DNA of 64,000 bases from Pararhizobium gei (GTDB lineage Bacteria > Pseudomonadota > Alphaproteobacteria > Rhizobiales > Rhizobiaceae), in the NCBI RefSeq assembly GCF_029223885.1, contig NZ_CP119409.1, positions 2,134,001 through 2,198,000 on the forward strand, read 5' to 3'. Below the pieces are notes generated by a model. It saw only the letters and a list, made by a program, of their open reading frames with translations. It did no database searches and was not told the DNA's origin. Position numbers and translations under genes: made by a program. Below, in pieces: positions 25,229 to 32,590 of this stretch. Positions within the stretch are counted from its first letter, which is position 1, and every line of letters starts with the position of its first letter.

Positions 25229-26257
25229 TTAGCGAATTGGCGGAGCGTATTGCAGACCGCCCTTGTTCCACAATGCGTTCAGGCCGCGCTCAATTTTCAG
25301 CGGAGACCCTGCGCCGACATTGCGTTCGAAGCTCTCGCCATAATTGCCAACGGCCTTGACAATCTGTACTGCCCAATCCTTCGGCAAGCCGAAGTCCGCA
25401 CCGAGTGTCGAATCGGCCTCTTCACCGAGGAAACGCTTGATATCCGGATTCTCGGACTTCTTCATTTCCTCGACATTTGCCTGCGTGATGCCGAACTCCT
25501 CGGCTGTCACCATCGCGTAATGGGCGAAGGAAACAACGTCGAACCACTTCGAATCGTTCTGGCGAACGGCCGGGCCAAGCGGTTCCTTCGAGATGATTTC
25601 CGGGAGAACCATGTGATCGTCCGGATTGGCCATCTTCAGGCGGATCGAATAAAGGCCCGAAGCGTCCGTGGTGTAGACATCGCAACGGCCTGCATTGTAG
25701 GCCGCGTCGGCTTCGTCCTGAGCTTCAAAGACGACCGGCTTGAATTCCATCTTGTTGGCGCGGAAATAGTCGGCGAGATTGAGTTCCGTCGTCGTTCCCG
25801 ACTGAACGCAAACCGAAGCGCCGCTGAGCTCGAGCGCGGATTTGACGTTCAGTTCCTTCTTCACCATGAAGCCCTGGCCATCATAATAGTTGATGGCGCG
25901 GAAGTCGAAACCGAGCTGGGAATCGCGGCTGGCGCTCCACGTCGTGTTTCGTGCCAGCATATCGACTTCGCCCGACTGCAATGCCGGAAACCGGTCCTTC
26001 GCGGAAAGGGGGGTGAATTTCACCTTGGTCGCATCACCGAAAACAGCTGCGGCAACGGCCTTGCAGATGTCGATATCAAGTCCTGCCCAGTTGCCCGACG
26101 AATCCTGTGCGCCGAAGCCGGCCAGGTTCGAGCCATTGACGCCGCATTGAACGAACCCTTTTGCTTTCACGTCATCGAGGGTTGCACCGGAAGCCGCCTG
26201 CGTGCCGATCCCCATAACGGCGGCGCCGACCAGCGCCGTCAGAATTCTTTTTGCCAT
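25229..26257 (-). CDS. aapJ: General L-amino-acid-binding periplasmic protein AapJ
   Basis: This 342-residue periplasmic solute-binding protein captures L-amino acids for AapQMP. It has a Sec signal (ILTALVGAAVMGIGTQAASG) and the family-3 solute-binding features DIDICKAVAAAVFGD, TPLSAKDRFPALQSGEVD and NTTWSASRD. An internal disulfide is possible between the cysteines in VQCGVNG and CKAV. It is first in the operon and divergent from metC, an arrangement described in Rhizobium. A candidate promoter lies about 100 bp upstream on the minus strand. Confidence 0.96.
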   Translation of the reverse strand: MAKRILTALVGAAVMGIGTQAASGATLDDVKAKGFVQCGVNGSNLAGFGAQDSSGNWAGLDIDICKAVAAAVFGDATKVKFTPLSAKDRFPALQSGEVDMLARNTTWSASRDSQLGFDFRAINYYDGQGFMVKKELNVKSALELSGASVCVQSGTTTELNLADYFRANKMEFKPVVFEAQDEADAAYNAGRCDVYTTDASGLYSIRLKMANPDDHMVLPEIISKEPLGPAVRQNDSKWFDVVSFAHYAMVTAEEFGITQANVEEMKKSENPDIKRFLGEEADSTLGADFGLPKDWAVQIVKAVGNYGESFERNVGAGSPLKIERGLNALWNKGGLQYAPPIR

Positions 26258-26599
26258 TTTTTAGAACCTTCTTCTGTTGTCTTATTCTTGTCCCATGCCG
26301 CTGCCTGACCAGGCGCAAGCACAGCCCCCGCCACCCTCCTGGCGCGAGTGATGTCTATCACATTCCCAAAACAGCGCAGGGTCAAGCCGCCTTGCTTCTT
26401 TTCTAGGCCGCACAGTGAAAAACGTTGAAAACGCAACATGATTAAGCAATTTAACAAGGTGGGAAGCACTTTTCTGTTTAAAAAACCGTCAAAACCGGAA
26501 TTTTTGAAGGTCGCCCGCTTGCGGGGATATTCCGCGCTTGACCTGCTTGCCATGCGCGCAGACAAGAAGCGCATCTGAGATTTCGCACGGAACTTTTGA
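26258..26599. other. Divergent intergenic region aapJ/metC (342 bp)
   Basis: No gene was found here. The half near aapJ holds a candidate sigma-70 promoter and a palindrome. The metC half is AT-rich, with runs such as TTTAAAAAA, and contains TTGACC (26539-26544) without a good -10 at the right spacing. No RNA gene was recognised. Confidence 0.6.
26348..26385 (-). promoter_or_regulatory. Candidate aapJ promoter with overlapping palindrome
   Basis: On the minus strand TTGACC (26385-26380) is followed by a 17-bp spacer and TGTGAT (26362-26357). A perfect inverted repeat GTGAT-N4-ATCAC (26348-26361) overlaps the -10 and start region, so it could be an operator for amino-acid or nitrogen control. 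The regulator is not identified. Confidence 0.5.
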
Positions 26600-27796
26600 A
26601 TGAACGACAAGAAGAGCTTCCTGGCTGGCGCCGGCGCCAACACGCGGCTGGCCCATATCGGCAACGATCCCTCCGACTATTTCGGCTTCGTCAATCCCCC
26701 GGTCGTCCATGCCTCGACGGTGCTTTTCCCCGACGCCAGGACGATGGAGACCAGAGCGCAACGCTACACCTACGGCACGCGCGGGACGCCGACCACCGAC
26801 GCGCTTTGCGAAGCCATCGATGTGCTTGAGGGTTCGGCCGGCACCATCCTTGTGCCGTCCGGTCTTGCGGCGGTGACGGTCCCCTTCCTGGCTTTCCTGT
26901 CGTCAGGCGACCATGCGCTGATCGTTGATTCGGTTTATTTTCCAACCCGTCACTTCTGCGACACGATGCTGAAAAGACTGGGTGTCGCGGTGGATTACTA
27001 CGATCCTATGATCGGCGCTGGCATCGAAAGCCTGATCAAACCCAATACCCGGCTTGTGCACACTGAAGCGCCCGGTTCCAATACGTTCGAAATGCAGGAT
27101 ATCCGGGCGATTTGCGCTGCCGCTCATCGTCACGGCTGCATCGTCACCATGGACAACACCTGGGCGACGCCGTTGTATTTCAAGCCGCTCGACCACGGCG
27201 TGGATATCTCGATCCATGCGGCGACGAAATATCCGTCCGGTCACTCGGATATCCTGCTGGGAACCGTTTCCGCGAATGCGGCCCATTGGGCACAATTGAA
27301 GGAAGCCAATATCACCCTGGGCGTCTGCGTTTCGCCCGACGACAGCTATCAGATCCTGCGCGGATTGCGCACCATGGGCGTAAGGCTGGACCGACATCAG
27401 GAGAGCACGCTGAATATCGCCCGCTGGCTTGAAGAACGGGCGGACGTGGCGAGCGTGCTGCACCCGGCCTTGCCGAGCTTTCCGGGTCATGAACTCTGGA
27501 AGCGGGATTTTACCGGCTCAAGCGGAATTTTTTCCGTCGTATTGAAGGCCGATCAACCCGAGCAGTTCAAGCCCAAGGCGCATGCCTTCCTCGACGCTCT
27601 CAAACTGTTCGGGCTCGGCTATTCCTGGGGCGGCTATGAAAGCCTCGCCGTGCATGTCGGCCTGTCGGATCGCAAAATCTGCAAGGCGCCGGTTGAAGGC
27701 CCGGTCATCCGCCTGCAGATCGGTCTTGAGGATGTCGCCGACATCCGCAAGGATATCGAAGCCGGCCTTGCTGCCGCACAGGCCGTTTCCGCCTAA
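26600..27796 (+). CDS. metC: Cystathionine beta-lyase
   Basis: This 398-residue PLP enzyme of the Cys/Met metabolism family cleaves cystathionine to homocysteine, ammonia and pyruvate in methionine synthesis. The PLP lysine lies in SIHAATKYPSGHSD, with the preceding DNTWATPLYFKPL segment. The substrate-site Tyr/Arg segment (RYTYGTRGTPTTDAL) is near the N-terminus. It is divergent from aapJ, as reported for rhizobia. Its last four bases overlap the stop end of the convergent monooxygenase gene. Alternative lyase or gamma-synthase activity within the family is possible but the context favours MetC. Confidence 0.93.
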   Translation: MNDKKSFLAGAGANTRLAHIGNDPSDYFGFVNPPVVHASTVLFPDARTMETRAQRYTYGTRGTPTTDALCEAIDVLEGSAGTILVPSGLAAVTVPFLAFLSSGDHALIVDSVYFPTRHFCDTMLKRLGVAVDYYDPMIGAGIESLIKPNTRLVHTEAPGSNTFEMQDIRAICAAAHRHGCIVTMDNTWATPLYFKPLDHGVDISIHAATKYPSGHSDILLGTVSANAAHWAQLKEANITLGVCVSPDDSYQILRGLRTMGVRLDRHQESTLNIARWLEERADVASVLHPALPSFPGHELWKRDFTGSSGIFSVVLKADQPEQFKPKAHAFLDALKLFGLGYSWGGYESLAVHVGLSDRKICKAPVEGPVIRLQIGLEDVADIRKDIEAGLAAAQAVSA

Positions 27797-28941
27797 TCGC
27801 GGGGACGGTAGCCGTAGAGCCAGTCAAGGTCCGCGGCCAGCTTTTTCGGCGATCGCATCGACAGAAGAAGGTCGCGACCGAGACGCACCGGTCCGCTTGC
27901 ATGATAGACGAAGCGGTTGAAGGAGCCGCGTGAGCGAACGCGGGCAATCCGATGGATGCGGTGGTTTGCGAAGGCGGAAAGCGTCTCGCCGCGGGCGGTG
28001 AATGCTGCGAGTTCGAAAGCGTCCTCTATGGCCATGGCGGCACCCTGCGCCGCAAAGGGAAGCATGGCATGCGCCGCATCGCCGATCAGCACGGCGCGGT
28101 CGTCATCGGCCCAGCCGCCGGTTCGCATTTCGTAAAGCGGCCAGAATGTCGGCGCTGCTCCTCCCATCATGGTCCTTACATCGTCATGCCAGCCGGAGAA
28201 GGCGTCCAGCATCTGCTGTCGTTTTGCCGAACCGGGCATGTCATGCGGTGTGTCCGGCTCGGAGGCCTGCGTGATTGCGACGATATTGAAGCGCTGATGC
28301 GCCAACGGATAGGTTACGACATGCGCGCCGCGGCCAAGAAAGGCGGTCACTTTCGCGGAGTCGAGAAGTCCGGGTGTTTCGCCTTTTTCCAAAGTGAACC
28401 GCCATGCAACGAATCCGGAATATTGTATTGTGCCAGCGTCTTGGATTGTTTTCCTGATATTCGACCTTATCCCGTCGGCACCGACGACAAAGCGTGGTTG
28501 GCGACCTGAAACTCCAGCGAGTTCGTCGGGCACGGAGGGGTCGACCAATGTGCCGAGGTGGAGGCGGCAAAGCGGCTCGTCGCGGATTGCGGCTAGGAGC
28601 ACGTGCTGGAGGTCGGCTCTGTGAAGAACGCCGTAAGGATAGTCCCAGCGTTTCCGCGAAAAGCCGCCGGCGGGGACGCTGGCGATGGTGCGGAGAGAAG
28701 AGCCGTCCACGAGGCAAATGGATGAGGGTTCGTTCCAGACTTCTTCGAGAGCCCGCTCAAGCCCGAGTGCGAACAGGATGCGGGTCGCATTCGGGGAGAG
28801 TTGCAAGCCTGCGCCGACTTCGCTGAGGGCAGAGGTTTTCTCGAATATATCGGTTGCGATGCCCTTGCGGGCAAAACACAAAGCGGCGGTAAGACCAGCG
28901 ATGCCGCCGCCAACGATGGCGACCGACGCGCCCTGTGCCAT
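27793..28941 (-). CDS. FAD-dependent monooxygenase (salicylate hydroxylase-like)
   Basis: This 382-residue class A flavoprotein monooxygenase has the Rossmann GxGxxG (VGGGIAGLTAAL), the DG motif (VVGADGIRSNIR) and the GD motif (LIGDAAHAMLPFAAQGA). This architecture fits single-component NAD(P)H aromatic hydroxylases such as salicylate or 3-hydroxybenzoate hydroxylases. No aromatic-degradation genes lie nearby, so the substrate remains open. It follows the zinc-finger gene by 23 bp on the same strand, so the two are probably co-transcribed. The 3' ends of this gene and metC overlap by 4 bp. Confidence 0.88.
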   Translation of the reverse strand: MAQGASVAIVGGGIAGLTAALCFARKGIATDIFEKTSALSEVGAGLQLSPNATRILFALGLERALEEVWNEPSSICLVDGSSLRTIASVPAGGFSRKRWDYPYGVLHRADLQHVLLAAIRDEPLCRLHLGTLVDPSVPDELAGVSGRQPRFVVGADGIRSNIRKTIQDAGTIQYSGFVAWRFTLEKGETPGLLDSAKVTAFLGRGAHVVTYPLAHQRFNIVAITQASEPDTPHDMPGSAKRQQMLDAFSGWHDDVRTMMGGAAPTFWPLYEMRTGGWADDDRAVLIGDAAHAMLPFAAQGAAMAIEDAFELAAFTARGETLSAFANHRIHRIARVRSRGSFNRFVYHASGPVRLGRDLLLSMRSPKKLAADLDWLYGYRPRD

Positions 28942-28964
28942 ATGTCTTACTTTCGAGGATGTGT

Positions 28965-29210
28965 TCAGGCCGCCCTGGTGCTGAAGGTGCAGCCGTCTGG
29001 TGCTGTCTGGTCCGCGTGCAGGGCGCCATTGTAACGGTAGAGCGTCGAACAGTAGGAGCAGACCTTTTCATTGTCGTCGCCCATGTCGATGTAAATATGC
29101 GGATGATCGAACGGAACGGATGCGCCGGTGCACATGAATTCCTTCACGCCGATTTCGATCACCGCGTGACCGCCGTCGTTCTGAAAGTGAGGGATACCGT
29201 GCCCTGCCAT
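28965..29210 (-). CDS. CHCC zinc-finger domain protein
   Basis: This is an 81-residue protein with the CHCC ligand set: Cys in FMCTG, His in FDHPH, and the pair in VCSYCSTLYRY. It belongs to the zf-CHCC family (COG4391), related to the NDUFS6/13-kDa accessory subunit of complex I in mitochondria. The start at 29210 (MAGHGIPHF) has GGAG upstream; a longer frame to 29303 is less likely. A zinc-binding structural role is supported by the motif. Involvement in respiratory complex assembly is inferred from the eukaryotic relative only. Confidence 0.88.
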   Translation of the reverse strand: MAGHGIPHFQNDGGHAVIEIGVKEFMCTGASVPFDHPHIYIDMGDDNEKVCSYCSTLYRYNGALHADQTAPDGCTFSTRAA

Positions 29211-29384
29211 GTCATGCTCCGCTTGCGTGTTCTGAAGAAGAAAATCGAATTTGGTGGCACCATAGAAAGCTTTGCGCAAAATGTGTAGCGGCAAACAGAA
29301 CACGGCGGTGCGTTTTTTGCCATAGCCGGGCTTTCCCTTGACGGCCCCGGCTCATAAGCTCGGTTGACACAACAGGACTGTTCC

Positions 29385-30170
29385 ATGGACTTGAACCCTC
29401 CGCTTTTTTCCACATTCGTGCATGATGACCTGACGGTCGCTTATTTTGACGAGGGCGATCCCTCCGGCTTTCCGATCCTGCTCATTCACGGGTTCGCATC
29501 GAGCGCAAACGTCAACTGGGTTTATCCTGGCTGGCTGAAAACACTGGGCGACGCGGGCTACAGGGTGATCGCGCTGGACAATCGCGGCCATGGCGCAAGC
29601 GACAAGCCGCATGATCCTGCCGCCTATACACCGAACCTCATGGCTTCGGATGCCATCGCCCTTCTCGATCATCTGGGAATTCCGAAGGCGCATGTCATGG
29701 GTTACTCCATGGGCGCCCGCATCTCGGCCTTTATGGCGCTCGCTCATCCTCACCGTGTCCGGTCACTCGTTTTCGGAGGGCTGGGTATCGGCATGATAGA
29801 CGGGGTCGGCGACTGGGACCCGATCGCGGAGGCGCTGCTTGCACCGTCTCTGGAAATGGTTACGCATGATCGTGGTCGCATGTTCCGGGCTTTTGCGGAC
29901 CAGACGAAAAGCGACCGCCTGGCGCTCGCCGCCTGCATTTCGACATCGCGGGAACTTTTGTCCGCGCATGACATGGCGCGCCTTTCCATGCCGGTTCTGA
30001 TCGCCGTCGGGACGAAGGACGAGATTGCGGGCTCGCCAAAGGAACTGGCCGCGCTTATCGCTGACGCACAGGCTCTGGATATTCCGGGCCGCGATCACAT
30101 GCTCGCCGTCGGCGACCGTGTGTTCAAGAAAGCCGCGCTCGATTTCCTCGCGGCAACCGAACATCGATAG
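29385..30170 (+). CDS. Alpha/beta hydrolase
   Basis: This 261-residue alpha/beta-hydrolase-fold enzyme has the oxyanion HG motif (LLIHGFASS), the nucleophile elbow GYSMGA, an acidic residue region (VGTKDEIAG) and a late His (GRDHMLAV). This completes a Ser-Asp-His triad. The start at 29385 (MDLNPPLF) has AGGA upstream; a TTG at 29364 would add seven residues. Family members are esterases, lipases or C-C hydrolases, and the substrate cannot be assigned. It is divergent from the zinc-finger/monooxygenase pair, and a shared pathway is possible but unproven. Confidence 0.9.
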   Translation: MDLNPPLFSTFVHDDLTVAYFDEGDPSGFPILLIHGFASSANVNWVYPGWLKTLGDAGYRVIALDNRGHGASDKPHDPAAYTPNLMASDAIALLDHLGIPKAHVMGYSMGARISAFMALAHPHRVRSLVFGGLGIGMIDGVGDWDPIAEALLAPSLEMVTHDRGRMFRAFADQTKSDRLALAACISTSRELLSAHDMARLSMPVLIAVGTKDEIAGSPKELAALIADAQALDIPGRDHMLAVGDRVFKKAALDFLAATEHR

Positions 30171-30278
30171 GCCGCCGCGCTTTGGGGGCACATTTCGACA
30201 TTCCGATGCTCAAGGCATTTATGTCATCGGTGATTTAGATTATATCCATGCGCAAGAGTGACACGAAGGAGAGTGGCT

Positions 30279-31106
30279 ATGGCCGCGAGAACTGACATGC
30301 GTCCGGTCGAGGCTGTTCAGATCATGGACCCGATCTGGGACACGCTGCAGGACGAGGCGCGCATTGCGGCTCAGCACGATCCCCTGCTGGCGGCCTTTCT
30401 CTATTCGACCATCATCAACCAGCGCTCCCTCGAAGACGCGGTCATCTATAGGATCTGCGAGCGGCTCGATCATCCCGATCTCCAGGCCAATCTGCTGCGC
30501 CAGACCTTTGCCGAAATGCGGGAGGACTGGCCGGAATGGGGGACGATCCTGCGCGTCGATATCCAGGCAGTCTATGATCGCGACCCGGCGTGCACTCGGT
30601 TCCTGGAGGCGATTCTGTACTTCAAAGGTTTTCACGCCATCCAAACGCATCGGCTTTCGCACTGGCTGCTCAATCGCGGACGCCGCGATTTTGCGCTTTA
30701 TCTGCAGAGCCGCTCGTCGTCTGTCTTCCAGACCGACATCAATCCGGCCGCCCGGATCGGCAAGGGTATCTTTCTCGATCATGCGACAGGGCTTGTCGTC
30801 GGCGAGACCGCGGTCATCGGCGACAACGTCTCCATCCTGCATGGCGTGACGCTGGGGGGCACCGGCAAGGAGGGCAGCGATCGCCATCCGAAGATCGGCA
30901 ACGGCGTGCTGATCGGCGCTGGCGCGAAAATCCTCGGGAACATTCACATCGGGCATTGCTCGCGCGTCGCGGCAGGCTCGGTCGTGCTGAAGGGCGTGCC
31001 GCCGAAGACCACGGTTGCCGGTGTTCCCGCCCGCGTCGTGGGTGAGGCCGGATGTTCCGAGCCGTCCCGCTCGATGGATCAGTTGCTGGTGTCGTTCGAG
31101 ATCTGA
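30279..31106 (+). CDS. cysE: Serine O-acetyltransferase
   Basis: This 275-residue hexapeptide-repeat acetyltransferase makes O-acetylserine from serine and acetyl-CoA, the carbon skeleton for cysteine. An N-terminal helical domain (about 1-150, including FHAIQTHRLSHWLL) is followed by the left-handed beta helix with catalytic His in FLDHATG and VSILHGVTLGGTG. The C-terminal tail probably mediates cysteine feedback and CysK binding. Start 30279 has GAAGGAGA directly upstream; an in-frame GTG at 30258 is less likely. It complements the sulfite-reduction genes about 20 kb upstream. Confidence 0.95.
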   Translation: MAARTDMRPVEAVQIMDPIWDTLQDEARIAAQHDPLLAAFLYSTIINQRSLEDAVIYRICERLDHPDLQANLLRQTFAEMREDWPEWGTILRVDIQAVYDRDPACTRFLEAILYFKGFHAIQTHRLSHWLLNRGRRDFALYLQSRSSSVFQTDINPAARIGKGIFLDHATGLVVGETAVIGDNVSILHGVTLGGTGKEGSDRHPKIGNGVLIGAGAKILGNIHIGHCSRVAAGSVVLKGVPPKTTVAGVPARVVGEAGCSEPSRSMDQLLVSFEI

Positions 31107-31201
31107 CCGCATCAATCCGGCTTGCGGCCGCTAAAGGGGTTTACACCGCTTGAGCCCCCGTGCGAAAAGCGGCGCAAATCAAACACGCATGGAGACACGT
31201 C

Positions 31202-31405
31202 TTGAAGCCCGAAGAAATCAAAAAGCTCGAAGCTTATTTCAAGCGCACGTTCAACCAGGCAATGGTCATCAAGGCGCGTCCCAAGAAGGATGAATCTGCC
31301 GAGGTTTATCTCGGCGATGAGTTCCTGGGTGTGGTCTTCCGTGACGAGGAAGACGGGGAACTCTCCTACAATTTCTCGATGGCCATTCTCGACATCGATC
31401 TCTAG
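31202..31405 (+). CDS. DUF3126 family small protein
   Basis: This protein of about 67 residues probably starts at TTG 31202 (KPEEIKKLEAYFKRTF), because a GGAG lies 7 nt upstream and the preceding frame does not look coding. The sequence is a helix followed by beta strands ending in FSMAILDIDL. It matches the DUF3126 family, short cytoplasmic proteins restricted to alphaproteobacteria and often placed downstream of cysE. No catalytic residues are evident. The function is unknown. Confidence 0.82.
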   Translation: MKPEEIKKLEAYFKRTFNQAMVIKARPKKDESAEVYLGDEFLGVVFRDEEDGELSYNFSMAILDIDL

Positions 31406-31566
31406 AAAATTTTCATCCCAAAGTGCATGCACCTCACCCGGATTGTATTTCAGGCCGGGTTTTTGATGAAATGACATTTTACGAATTTCCACGGCAGCAT
31501 GCGAAGGCACCGCCCGATTTCATCACAGTGTTGCACTGGCCGTGCTTTGTTGCGCTGCACCTTATA

Positions 31567-31595
31567 TTGACTTTATTGTGCAGTGCACATAAAGT
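31567..31595 (+). promoter_or_regulatory. Candidate phasin promoter with TGC palindrome
   Basis: TTGACT (31567-31572), a 17-bp spacer and TAAAGT (31590-31595) form a plausible sigma-70 promoter. The spacer holds a perfect inverted repeat TGTGC-AGT-GCACA (31577-31589), with further TGC-rich half-sites upstream (TTGCAC at 31531, TGCGCTGCAC at 31551). PhaR repressors of PHB-producing alphaproteobacteria bind TGC-rich sites in phasin promoters, so PhaR control is a reasonable inference. Confidence 0.55.
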
Positions 31596-31631
31596 CGAGC
31601 TATTGCGGGTGCGTCAACAAAGGAGCAGGCG

Positions 31632-31985
31632 ATGTTCAATTTCGAAGATGCCAACAAGAAAAATAAAGAAGCAATGGACGCTATGCTGAAAACCTACGCG
31701 GATATGACAAAGGCATTTCAGGCTATTGCCACCGAAGCCACGGACTACTCCAAGAAAGCGTTCGAAGACAGCGTTTCCCACATCGAGAAGATCAGCACTG
31801 TCAAGAGCGTCGAGGCTGCGCTCGAACTTCAGACCAATTATCTGAAGTCGACCTATGAAGGCTACGTCGCCGAAGCGACGAAGATCAGTGAAATGTATGC
31901 CGGGCTCGCCAAGGACGCCTACAAGCCTTACGAAGCGCCGATCGCGAAAGCGACCAGCGTGGCCAAGAGCGCTGTTGCAGCCTGA
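31632..31985 (+). CDS. Phasin family protein
   Basis: This is a 117-residue helical, amphipathic protein of the phasin type that coats polyhydroxybutyrate granules. The body is nearly all helix with phasin-like segments (MTKAFQAIATEATDYSKKAFED, EAALELQTNYLKS) and an alanine-rich end. AAAGGAG stands directly upstream of the ATG. It is monocistronic: it has its own promoter with a TGC palindrome and a strong terminator after it. This arrangement suits a highly expressed granule protein controlled by PHB load. Confidence 0.9.
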   Translation: MFNFEDANKKNKEAMDAMLKTYADMTKAFQAIATEATDYSKKAFEDSVSHIEKISTVKSVEAALELQTNYLKSTYEGYVAEATKISEMYAGLAKDAYKPYEAPIAKATSVAKSAVAA

Positions 31986-32009
31986 CGATCGGCACATTTT
32001 CGAGTTCGG

Positions 32010-32042
32010 AACCGGCTGCGGCGCCCCGCAGCCGGTTTTTTG
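32010..32042 (+). terminator. Rho-independent terminator after the phasin gene
   Basis: AACCGGCTGCGG (32010-32021) pairs perfectly with CCGCAGCCGGTT (32026-32037) around a CGCC loop, and a T tract follows. This is one of the strongest terminators in the window, as expected after an abundant monocistronic message. Confidence 0.93.
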
Positions 32043-32227
32043 TTGTCTGCGCGCCGCTTCCGTACACCGGTGCCGAGAAACTTGGTCAATCTTGGGCTTC
32101 ATGACGCAAATATGATTGCAGTACCGGCGAACAGCCTTAAAATCTGAAAACGAACCACTAGATTATGTGTCGAACAGGCCGCTGGCACCTCCCAAGCATT
32201 TGCGGCTGGACAAGGGAATGAAGTAGA

Positions 32228-32581
32228 ATGATCGCCATGCCGATCCGGATGCAAAAAGACAGCGACGGGGATGGGGGCAATGCCAATCGCGGCACATCCG
32301 TCATTACCCGGACAAAGCCGAAGACCAAACAGCCTAGCCTTTACCGCGTCCTGCTTTTGAACGACGACTATACGCCGATGGAATTCGTGATTCACATTCT
32401 GGAGCGTTTTTTTCAGAAGGATCTCGAAGCGGCGACATTGATCATGCTGCACGTTCACAATCACGGCGTGGGTGAATGCGGCGTGTTCACCTACGAAGTT
32501 GCCGAAACCAAAGTGACGCAGGTGATGGATTTCGCCCGTCAGCATCAGCACCCGCTGCAATGCGTCATGGAAAAGAAATGA
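32228..32581 (+). CDS. clpS: ClpS adaptor of the ClpAP protease
   Basis: This 117-residue adaptor recognises N-degron substrates and delivers them to ClpA. The core has the family residues [16 protein letters not shown] and the MLHVHNHG segment. The flexible N-terminal tail (about 1-35, rich in charged residues) is needed in relatives to engage the ClpA pore. It lies 9 bp upstream of clpA on the same strand. Rhizobiales usually have two ClpS paralogues, and this clpA-linked one is the standard ClpS1 type. Confidence 0.95.
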   Translation: MIAMPIRMQKDSDGDGGNANRGTSVITRTKPKTKQPSLYRVLLLNDDYTPMEFVIHILERFFQKDLEAATLIMLHVHNHGVGECGVFTYEVAETKVTQVMDFARQHQHPLQCVMEKK

Positions 32582-32590
32582 GGAACTGAC

